Below the pieces are notes generated by a model. It ran no database searches, was not told the DNA's origin, and saw only the letters and a program-made list of their open reading frames with translations. From Bacillota bacterium (GTDB lineage Bacteria; Bacillota_C; Negativicutes; CTSoil-072), in the NCBI GenBank assembly GCA_017861495.1, contig JAGFXW010000180.1, positions 1 through 5,275 on the forward strand: a stretch of 5,275 bases of DNA, given 5' to 3'. Positions 1 through 5,275 of this stretch are shown piece after piece. Position 1 is the stretch's first letter. The number at the start of each line of letters is the position of its first letter. The position numbers and the translations under genes were made by a program.

Positions 1-1095
1 CATGCTACCCCAGGGATGGTGGTTGCGCGAAATATTTTTGGAGCGGATGGCAAACTGATGCTTGCGGAGGGAATGGAATTAACCCAAAGCAGGATTCGCC
101 TATTGGAGAAAATAGGAATATTGTCGGTTTATGTTCGTAATCCCTATTTTGAGGGCGCAGAAGTCCCTGAAGTTATGCGTGAAGAAGTGCGTGTGCAGGC
201 TGTTAGCAAAGTTCAGCAAGTATTCCGGGATTTCCGGATAACGCATCAGCTCAACGCGGATAAACTCCAGAACACAGCCCGGCAAATTGTGGCGGAGATT
301 CTTTCGAATTCGCAGGTCATGCTGCACATGACGGAGATACGGACGCATGATGACTATACCTTTGTTCATTCGGTGCAGGTTTGCGCCATTGCGGTGTTGA
401 TCGGGACCGTGATGGGATATCCCAATCCGAAATTGATGGATTTAGCGTTAGGGGCTTTGCTGCATGATGTAGGAAAAATGATGATCCCGCAGGAAATCCT
501 CAACAAACCCGGCAAATTGGAGCCGGAAGAAATGGCGATTATTAAATTACACCCGGAAAAAGGCTTCGAATTTTTACGGCAAAAACATCCCACTTTATCG
601 TTGCTGGCCATGCATGTCGCTTTCCAGCACCATGAGAAGTATGACGGCAGCGGCTATCCACGGGGGCTGAAACAGAAAGACATCCACGAATATGCCCGCA
701 TTGTGGCGATTGCCGATGTGTATGACGCCCTTGTTTCCGATCGCCCGTACCGCGCAGGAATGCTGCCGCATGAGGCGTATGAAATCTTAATGGCATTGGT
801 CGACAATCATCTCGATGGCGAGATTTTGCACTTGTTTTTACGCCACTTAGCCGTTTATCCGGTTGGCTGTGTTGTTCAGCTGAATACCGGTGATTACGGA
901 GTGGTAATCGATGTCCGGTCCGGTTTGCAATGGCGGCCGGTGTTGCGGCTGATTGCGAATAAAAACGGGAAATTGTATCAGGGAGACGTGCAGGTGGACC
1001 TGGCGATTCATTTGACGACTGCGATTGCCCGCGTTGTTCCCGAGGATGAAATTTTTGCTCTTGGCTACCGGCCGGTCAAGATGATAGGCGGGTAG
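1..1095 (+). CDS. HD-GYP domain protein, probable cyclic-di-GMP phosphodiesterase (5' end outside window)
   Basis: Probable cytoplasmic enzyme that hydrolyses the second messenger c-di-GMP. The frame is open from base 1, and the residues before the first in-window ATG (base 16) continue a typical 'PGMVVARNIFGADGKLML' N-terminal module, so that Met is probably internal and the true start lies upstream. Counting from that Met, residues about 1-100 are the N-terminal module. The HD-GYP domain spans about 105-270: His118, the HD pair at 150-151 in HDVGK, His179 (HPEKG), the HHEKYDGSGYP signature at 205-215, and the following IADVYDAL/RPYR block. All expected metal-binding and GYP residues are present, so it looks catalytically competent. 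Residues about 275-359 form the small C-terminal domain (YPVGCVVQL...) common in these proteins. No GGDEF or receiver domain and no membrane segment is visible. The HAD gene follows after 52 bases, so co-transcription is plausible. Family assignment is firm; c-di-GMP rather than another cyclic dinucleotide as substrate is inferred. Confidence 0.93.
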   Translation, partial: HATPGMVVARNIFGADGKLMLAEGMELTQSRIRLLEKIGILSVYVRNPYFEGAEVPEVMREEVRVQAVSKVQQVFRDFRITHQLNADKLQNTARQIVAEILSNSQVMLHMTEIRTHDDYTFVHSVQVCAIAVLIGTVMGYPNPKLMDLALGALLHDVGKMMIPQEILNKPGKLEPEEMAIIKLHPEKGFEFLRQKHPTLSLLAMHVAFQHHEKYDGSGYPRGLKQKDIHEYARIVAIADVYDALVSDRPYRAGMLPHEAYEILMALVDNHLDGEILHLFLRHLAVYPVGCVVQLNTGDYGVVIDVRSGLQWRPVLRLIANKNGKLYQGDVQVDLAIHLTTAIARVVPEDEIFALGYRPVKMIGG

Positions 1096-1130
1096 GGCTG
1101 GTTATGGCGAAAAGCCAGTGTTGGAACCAT

Positions 1131-1140
1131 AGGAAGGGGA
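1131..1140 (+). promoter_or_regulatory. Ribosome binding site for the TTG-started HAD gene
   Basis: The purine run AGGAAGGGGA ends 7 bases before the TTG at 1148. No ATG or GTG in the same frame sits at a suitable distance, and the HAD nucleophile motif begins only six residues after this TTG. The site therefore decides the start in favour of TTG. Confidence 0.75.
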
Positions 1141-1147
1141 AGCAAAT

Positions 1148-1870
1148 TTGAATATTCTCTTTTGGGATATCGATGGGACACTGATCCGGACATCAGGCGC
1201 TGGCTTGTACGCGTTTGAGCAAGCGACCAGCCAATTATGGAACCGGTCGGTTGACTTTTCTACTGTCCGTTCGGCCGGAATGACCGATCATTCGATTGCC
1301 GCCCAGATTGTCGAGGCGGTAGTAGGAAGGCAGCCGCTGCACGAAGAAATTATCACGTTAACGGACCGGTATGAAACGTTATTGCCTCAGCATCTTGCGA
1401 AACGGGCATGCAGGATATTGCCATCAATTTTTGAGACGTTAAATCATTTTCGCCATCAGGATGATTATAAAACCTTGTTGTTAACCGGCAACAGCCGCAT
1501 CGGTTCGGAAATAAAATTGCAGCATCTTGGATTAGCGCAGTACTTTGATTTTTCCTACAGTGCGTTTTGTGATCATCGATCCAGCCGGATTGAGATTGCC
1601 CGTTCGGCGCTGCAGGCAGCAGAAGCGCTATGTCCACTGCAACAAGCGGCCAATCTCTTCGTCATTGGCGATACGCCGCATGATATCCAATGCGGACAGG
1701 CAATCGGAGCCTATACCGTTGCCGTAGCGACCGGTTCGTTTTCGGTGGAGCAATTGAACGGATATTCCCCTTGGTGGGCGCTGGACGAACTTCCTACGCC
1801 AGAACAGTTTCAGGCAAAAATTGAAGAAACAGCGAAACAGAAAAAAATTATCGGGGCGAATTCTATATAA
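1148..1870 (+). CDS. HAD-superfamily hydrolase, phosphoglycolate-phosphatase-like
   Basis: A soluble, Mg-dependent phosphatase of the haloacid dehalogenase superfamily, 240 residues, normal for the phosphoglycolate phosphatase/beta-phosphoglucomutase-like group. The start is TTG, chosen because a strong Shine-Dalgarno sequence precedes it and because motif I lies immediately after it: DIDGTL, with Asp7 the expected nucleophile and Asp9 the general acid/base. Residues about 15-95 form the helical C1 cap. Motif II is Thr113 in LLTGNS, motif III is probably Lys123, and motif IV is GDTPHD with acidic residues Asp175 and Asp179, followed by the typical 'GAYTVAVATGSFS' strand and loop. All catalytic motifs are present. 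The physiological substrate cannot be read from the sequence; phosphoglycolate, a sugar phosphate or a nucleotide are all possible. The gene follows the HD-GYP gene closely and a probable terminator follows it, so it is likely the last gene of that transcription unit. No link to the downstream propionate genes is evident. Confidence 0.9.
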   Translation: MNILFWDIDGTLIRTSGAGLYAFEQATSQLWNRSVDFSTVRSAGMTDHSIAAQIVEAVVGRQPLHEEIITLTDRYETLLPQHLAKRACRILPSIFETLNHFRHQDDYKTLLLTGNSRIGSEIKLQHLGLAQYFDFSYSAFCDHRSSRIEIARSALQAAEALCPLQQAANLFVIGDTPHDIQCGQAIGAYTVAVATGSFSVEQLNGYSPWWALDELPTPEQFQAKIEETAKQKKIIGANSI

Positions 1871-1882
1871 GCTGAACGAAAA

Positions 1883-1919
1883 AGAAAGATGTGCCATTAG
1901 TATGCAGGTGCATCTTTCT
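1883..1919 (+). terminator. Probable intrinsic terminator after the HAD gene
   Basis: Bases 1883-1895 can pair with 1907-1919 as a 13-bp stem: nine perfect pairs AGAAAGATG/CATCTTTCT, then two G-T wobbles and two C-G pairs, with an 11-base loop. It begins 12 bases after the HAD stop codon. An A-rich stretch precedes it. The T-rich right arm runs into CTATATC, which is a poor T-tract, so efficiency is uncertain. Its place between two functionally unrelated gene groups supports a terminator. Confidence 0.6.
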
Positions 1920-1957
1920 CTATATCAACCGATTGTTGTTATTAGTGATAAGCGAAT

Positions 1958-1967
1958 AGGAGAAGGT
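1958..1967 (+). promoter_or_regulatory. Ribosome binding site of the CoA-transferase gene
   Basis: AGGAGAAGGT lies just before the ATG at 1970, with the AGGAG core (1958-1962) 7 bases from the start codon. This supports the chosen start. The promoter expected between the preceding hairpin and this site could not be identified with confidence. Confidence 0.75.
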
Positions 1968-1969
1968 AG

Positions 1970-3472
1970 ATGATTGATATTAAGGAGCGTGTTCGGAACC
2001 AGGCGCTGCAAGCCCGGATCGTCAGCGCACAAGATGCGGCAGCCATGATCAAACCCGGAATGAACGTCGCCACCAGCGGTTTTACCCCGGCCGGTTATCC
2101 CAAAGCCGTTCCGTTAGCGTTGGCGGAGAGAATAAAAAAAGAGCATTTTCAAATCAATTTGTGGACCGGCGCTTCCGTTGGCCAGGAATTGGACGGCGCG
2201 CTTGCCGAAGCGGGCGCAATCCGCAAACGACTTCCTTATCAAACGAATGATACCTTGCGCAAGTTAATCAATGATGGCAGCGTTGAGTATATCGACCTGC
2301 ATCTGAGCCATGTTGCGCAGATGTCCCGCTCTGGGGACTTGGGCGGGAAAATTGATGTTGCGATCGTGGAAGCATGCGCGATTACCGAACAGGGGCATAT
2401 CATTCCGACTACTTCCATGGGAAACTCCGCATCGTATGTCCAAAGCGCCGATATGGTGATTGTCGAGGTGAACACCAGTCAGCCGCTTGCGTTGGAAGGA
2501 ATGCATGATGTTTACATTCCTCAGGATCCACCGTATCGTTTGCCGATTCCGCTTGTCAGGGTGGATGATCGTATTGGGACGCCCTATATCCCTGCGGGAC
2601 CGGATAAAATTACCTGCATTGTTCCGTGCGATATTGCGGATGCGGTTCGGCCGTTGGCGGCCATTGATGACGCAGCGCGGGCCATTAGCGGCCACCTGAT
2701 CGATTTTTTTGCCTTTGAAATCCGGCATGGCCGGCTGCCGCAGAATCTACTGCCGCTGCAATCCGGCGTTGGTTCGGTAGCCAATGCGGTCATGGCCGGA
2801 ATGGTGCATGCGCCGTACCGGAATTTGCAGGTTTATACGGAAGTGATCCAAGATGGGATGTTGGATTTGATTGATGCCGGGAAATTGGATTTTGCCTCAG
2901 GGACATCCTTGTCGCCATCGCCGGAAGGATTGAAACGGTTGTATCGAAAGTTGCCGGAATATCAAGAAAAAATCATCCTGCGTCCGCAGGAAATTGCCAA
3001 TAGTCCGGAACTGGTCCGGCGATTGGGTATTATCGCGATGAATACGGCCATTGAGTTTGACATGTACGGGCATGTGAATTCAAGCCATATTATGGGAACT
3101 AAAATGATGAATGGGATTGGTGGGTCTGGCGATTTTGCCCGCAATGCCCGTTTAAGTATTTTTTTCAGTAATTCTACCGCCAAATGTGGCGATATTTCTT
3201 CGGTTGTACCGATGTGTTCGCATATCGACCATACCGAACATGATATTGACGTGTTTATTACGGAGCAGGGCATCGCGGATGTTCGCGGATTAAGCCCGAA
3301 GGAACGGGCCAGGGTGATAATAAACAATTGCGCCCATCCGGATTATCGGCCGTTGCTGCTGGATTATTTACAGCGGGCGGAAAAAAGTACATGCTTTGCC
3401 CATACGCCGCATTTATTGGAGGAAGCGCTTTCCTGGCATACCCGGTTTTTACAGACGAAGTCGATGCGCTGA
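1970..3472 (+). CDS. scpC: Succinate CoA-transferase (acetyl-CoA hydrolase/transferase family), probably propionyl-CoA:succinate
   Basis: A cytoplasmic class I CoA-transferase that moves CoA between an acyl-CoA (propionyl- or acetyl-CoA) and succinate. At 500 residues it has the length of the Cat1/AarC/ScpC family. The N-terminal half carries the family's TSGFTPAGYPKAVP segment near residues 55-68 and the LHLSHVAQM segment near 110. Glu291 in VYTEVIQDG is the expected catalytic glutamate that forms the glutamyl-CoA thioester. Asn344 and Gly385 (within GGSGDF, 384-389) sit at the same spacing from it as Asn347 and Gly388 do from Glu294 in Acetobacter AarC, as I recall those numbers. The C-terminal DHTEHDIDVFITEQG block (EQG at 432-434) is also typical, so the enzyme looks intact. 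The mutase subunit gene begins 93 bases downstream, which favours propionyl-CoA as donor: the pair would recycle CoA in propionate formation. Acetyl-CoA:succinate transfer or simple acetyl-CoA hydrolysis remain alternatives. The symbol follows the E. coli enzyme and is a functional guess from context. Confidence 0.9.
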   Translation: MIDIKERVRNQALQARIVSAQDAAAMIKPGMNVATSGFTPAGYPKAVPLALAERIKKEHFQINLWTGASVGQELDGALAEAGAIRKRLPYQTNDTLRKLINDGSVEYIDLHLSHVAQMSRSGDLGGKIDVAIVEACAITEQGHIIPTTSMGNSASYVQSADMVIVEVNTSQPLALEGMHDVYIPQDPPYRLPIPLVRVDDRIGTPYIPAGPDKITCIVPCDIADAVRPLAAIDDAARAISGHLIDFFAFEIRHGRLPQNLLPLQSGVGSVANAVMAGMVHAPYRNLQVYTEVIQDGMLDLIDAGKLDFASGTSLSPSPEGLKRLYRKLPEYQEKIILRPQEIANSPELVRRLGIIAMNTAIEFDMYGHVNSSHIMGTKMMNGIGGSGDFARNARLSIFFSNSTAKCGDISSVVPMCSHIDHTEHDIDVFITEQGIADVRGLSPKERARVIINNCAHPDYRPLLLDYLQRAEKSTCFAHTPHLLEEALSWHTRFLQTKSMR

Positions 3473-3473
3473 A

Positions 3474-3505
3474 AAAAAGAACAACGGAATTCTACGGTCC
3501 TTTTT
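3474..3505 (+). terminator. Weak hairpin after the CoA-transferase, possible partial terminator
   Basis: Starting next to the stop codon, the A-rich arm 3474-3482 can pair with 3497-3505, which is GTCC followed by five Ts, giving eight pairs and one A-C mismatch around a 14-base loop. The stem is A-T rich and imperfect, so it may only reduce read-through into the mutase gene, act as an RNA-processing or stability element, or be coincidental. Confidence 0.3.
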
Positions 3506-3553
3506 CTAATTCGATTTGTCCATAGACGGTTAAACAACTACAAACAATCATAA

Positions 3554-3559
3554 GGGGGA
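3554..3559 (+). promoter_or_regulatory. Ribosome binding site for the GTG-started mutase subunit
   Basis: AAGGGGGAA spans 3552-3560, with its G-run 7 bases before the GTG at 3566. This supports a GTG start; the protein then begins [10 protein letters not shown], a natural N-terminus for this subunit. Confidence 0.75.
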
Positions 3560-3565
3560 AGAACA

Positions 3566-5212
3566 GTGGCTAACGAAACACTGGAAGCGAAAAAACAGGC
3601 TTATGATGCCAAGGTGGAAAAAGCGCTTGCCAAGCATCCGGAACGGAAAAACCTGGCGCACAACCGTTTGTATACACCCTTGGATACGGAAAATCTGGAT
3701 TATGAACGCGATTTGGGATTTCCCGGCGAATATCCGTTCACACGCGGCGTGCAGCCGACGATGTACCGGGGCCGCCTGTGGACGATGCGGCAATACGCCG
3801 GTTTTGCAACGGCGGAAGAATCGAACCAGCGGTATAAGTATTTACTGGAACAGGGACAGACCGGCTTGTCTTGCGCGTTCGATTTGCCGACGCAGATTGG
3901 CTATGATTCGGATGATCCGATTGCCGAAGGCGAAGTGGGTAAAGTCGGTGTAGCCATTGATTCCCTGGCCGACATGGAAATCCTGTTTGACGGCATTGAC
4001 CTTGGGAAGGTTTCCACCTCCATGACGATCAATGCGCCGGCTGCCGTTTTGTTGGCTATGTACATTGCCGTGGCCGAGAAGCAGGGCGTTTCGCCGGATA
4101 AACTCAATGGCACAATCCAGAATGATATTTTGAAAGAATATGCGGCGCGTGGAACGTATATCTTTCCGCCCCAGCCGTCCATGCGCCTGATTACGAATGT
4201 TTTTGAGTATTGCTCCCAGCATGTGCCGCAATGGAATACCATATCCATTTCCGGCTATCATATCCGGGAAGCCGGGTCGACAGCGGCGCAAGAAATCGCC
4301 TTTACCATTGCCGACGGCATCGCCTATGTCGACGCAGCCATTAAAGCCGGCCTCAATGTGGATGATTTTGCCGGACGGCTTTCCTTCTTCTGGAACGCCC
4401 ACAACAATGTATTGGAAGAGGTTTGCAAATTCCGGGCGTCCCGGCGCGTCTGGGCGAAAGTCATGAAAGAACGGTTTGGCGCGAAGAACCCGAAATCCTG
4501 GATGCTGCGTGTGCATACACAAACGGCGGGATCGATGTTGACGGCGCAGCAGCCGGAAAACAATATTGTGCGGGTTACGCTGCAAACGGTGGCGGCTATT
4601 TTGGGCGGCACGCAGTCACTGCACACGAACTCCAAGGATGAAGCGCTGGCGCTGCCTACCGAAGATGCCGTGCGCACGGCCTTGCGGACACAGCAGATTG
4701 TCGCCTATGAAAGCGGCCTGGCGGATGTGGTCGATCCATTGGCCGGTTCGTACTACATTGAAGCCTTGACGGACCAGATTGAAAAAGAATGTTGGGATTA
4801 TATCCACAAGATCGATGATATGGGCGGATCGGTAGTGGCCATTGAAAAAGGGTACATCCAGAGGGAAATTCAGGAAAGCGCCTATAAATGGCAGATGGAA
4901 GTCGAAACGAAACAGCGGATTATTGTTGGCGTGAATCAATTCCAGATCGAGGAAAAACCGCAGGAAGGCCTGTTGCGGATTGACGCGACGGTTGGCGAAC
5001 TGCAAACTGCAAAATTGAAGGCGTTGCGGGCCAAACGGGATGATGCGGCACTGGCGAAGACGCTGGCTGCGTTAGAGGCTGCGGCCGCCGATGAGCAAAA
5101 AAATCTGATGCCATTTATTCTGGACGCAGTAAAAGCGTACGGGACGTTGGGTGAAATCTGCGGCGTACTGCGCAACGTGTTTGGTGAATACGAAGCGCAC
5201 ATCAGTCTGTAA
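3566..5212 (+). CDS. mcmA1: Methylmalonyl-CoA mutase large (catalytic barrel) subunit
   Basis: Cytoplasmic adenosylcobalamin-dependent mutase subunit that interconverts succinyl-CoA and (R)-methylmalonyl-CoA by radical rearrangement. The 548 residues cover only the N-terminal linker and substrate-binding TIM barrel; the chain ends after the [14 protein letters not shown] segment, where single-chain mutases (over 700 residues) continue into the B12-binding domain. Landmarks are [12 protein letters not shown] (60-71), QYAGF with Tyr77, [13 protein letters not shown] near 110, GTIQND with Gln185, Arg195, and SGYH with His232. With a constant offset of 12 these match Tyr89, Gln197, Arg207 and His244 of Propionibacterium MutB (numbers recalled). 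Retained Tyr77 and Arg195 argue for methylmalonyl-CoA mutase; isobutyryl-CoA mutases have Phe and Gln there. The position matching MutB Tyr75 is Gln63. The GTG start is supported by a strong ribosome binding site. The small-subunit gene begins 23 bases downstream, and a succinate CoA-transferase precedes it, so it probably works in the succinate-propionate pathway. Confidence 0.96.
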   Translation: MANETLEAKKQAYDAKVEKALAKHPERKNLAHNRLYTPLDTENLDYERDLGFPGEYPFTRGVQPTMYRGRLWTMRQYAGFATAEESNQRYKYLLEQGQTGLSCAFDLPTQIGYDSDDPIAEGEVGKVGVAIDSLADMEILFDGIDLGKVSTSMTINAPAAVLLAMYIAVAEKQGVSPDKLNGTIQNDILKEYAARGTYIFPPQPSMRLITNVFEYCSQHVPQWNTISISGYHIREAGSTAAQEIAFTIADGIAYVDAAIKAGLNVDDFAGRLSFFWNAHNNVLEEVCKFRASRRVWAKVMKERFGAKNPKSWMLRVHTQTAGSMLTAQQPENNIVRVTLQTVAAILGGTQSLHTNSKDEALALPTEDAVRTALRTQQIVAYESGLADVVDPLAGSYYIEALTDQIEKECWDYIHKIDDMGGSVVAIEKGYIQREIQESAYKWQMEVETKQRIIVGVNQFQIEEKPQEGLLRIDATVGELQTAKLKALRAKRDDAALAKTLAALEAAAADEQKNLMPFILDAVKAYGTLGEICGVLRNVFGEYEAHISL

Positions 5213-5225
5213 GCGAAAAGGGAGC

Positions 5226-5230
5226 GGAGG
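5226..5230 (+). promoter_or_regulatory. Ribosome binding site of the mutase small subunit
   Basis: GGAGG lies 5 bases before the ATG at 5236 and 8 bases before the ATG at 5239. The two ATGs are consecutive in frame, so either may be used; the spacing slightly favours the second. The ATG at 5232 is in another frame and too close to the GGAGG. Confidence 0.65.
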
Positions 5231-5235
5231 AATGA

Positions 5236-5275
5236 ATGATGGAAAAACGGATCCGAGTGCTTGTAGCCAAACCCG
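5236..5275 (+). CDS. mcmA2: Methylmalonyl-CoA mutase cobalamin-binding small subunit (start only)
   Basis: Only 13 codons are inside the window, reading MMEKRIRVLVAKP. The RIRVLVAKP segment is the characteristic first strand of the mutase B12-binding domain, which normally continues with GLDGHDRG and its cobalt-ligating histidine just beyond the edge. The separate gene for this domain explains why the upstream large subunit stops after its barrel. It starts 23 bases after that gene's stop with its own ribosome binding site, so the two subunits should be co-transcribed and assemble together. The start could instead be the second ATG at 5239. The call rests on a short segment plus context, and the completeness of the protein cannot be judged. 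Confidence 0.8.
   Translation, partial: MMEKRIRVLVAKP

Noticed and set aside
1096..1130. Short inverted repeats (GGCT/AGCC and GGC/GCC) between the HD-GYP and HAD genes
   Set aside because: Stems of only 3-4 bp with no following T-tract are not evidence of a terminator.
1920..1957. Sigma-70-type promoter for the CoA-transferase
   Set aside because: TTG-containing hexamers near 1934-1942 have no acceptable -10 box at the right distance, so I could not support a specific site.
2264..2728. A 154-codon minus-strand open frame inside the CoA-transferase gene
   Set aside because: It is antisense to conserved transferase sequence and shows no recognisable motif or supporting context.
3516..3544. 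Promoter-like TTGTCC and TACAAA boxes separated by 17 bases before the mutase gene
   Set aside because: Each box matches the consensus at only four of six positions, and the predicted start would fall almost on the ribosome binding site.
3473..3565. Cobalamin riboswitch upstream of the B12-dependent mutase
   Set aside because: The gap is only 93 bases, too short for a full cobalamin riboswitch, and no B12-box-like conserved sequence is visible. A B12-using enzyme is also not a usual target.
3842..4585. A 247-codon open frame on the minus strand inside the mutase gene
   Set aside because: It lies wholly antisense to a strongly conserved mutase barrel. Its translation is rich in Arg, His and Gly with no recognisable domain, as expected for a frame shadow.
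3566..5212. Truncated methylmalonyl-CoA mutase (lacking its B12-binding domain) as a pseudogene
   Set aside because: The length and C-terminal end fit a natural split large subunit, and the missing domain's gene starts 23 bases downstream.

Overview
The window reads as an ordinary, compact stretch of bacterial chromosome. Every gene is on the + strand, gaps are short, and each visible start follows a purine-rich Shine-Dalgarno sequence. The strong AGGAG/GGGGG-type ribosome binding sites, the TTG and GTG starts, the split methylmalonyl-CoA mutase and the adjacent succinate CoA-transferase suggest a Firmicute. A propionate-forming anaerobe of the Negativicutes (Sporomusa/Pelosinus-like) would fit well. 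That placement is inferred from protein style and gene content; there is no taxonomic marker here.

Layout: (1) 1-1095, the 3' part of an HD-GYP protein, probably a cyclic-di-GMP phosphodiesterase, whose frame is open through the left edge. (2) 1148-1870, a HAD-superfamily phosphatase of the phosphoglycolate-phosphatase-like type, starting at TTG. (3) 1871-1969, an intergenic gap with a 13-bp hairpin that probably ends the first transcription unit. (4) 1970-3472, a succinate/propionyl/acetyl CoA-transferase. (5) 3473-3565, a short gap with a weak imperfect hairpin. (6) 3566-5212, the large, catalytic-barrel subunit of a two-subunit methylmalonyl-CoA mutase, starting at GTG. (7) 5236 to the right edge, the first 13 codons of what is almost certainly the cobalamin-binding small subunit.

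Genes 4, 6 and 7 form a metabolic module. The transferase moves CoA onto succinate to make succinyl-CoA. The mutase interconverts succinyl-CoA and (R)-methylmalonyl-CoA, which leads to propionyl-CoA, the usual CoA donor for the transferase. This is the core of the succinate (methylmalonyl-CoA) route to propionate, or of propionate use in reverse. Epimerase, decarboxylase/carboxyltransferase and the MeaB-type chaperone are not in the window and may lie downstream. The two upstream genes (signalling and HAD) have no evident link to this pathway.

I found no RNA gene, mobile element, CRISPR array, repeat family or riboswitch, and no convincing undescribed system. The findings are modest points about active-site residues and transcription-unit structure.
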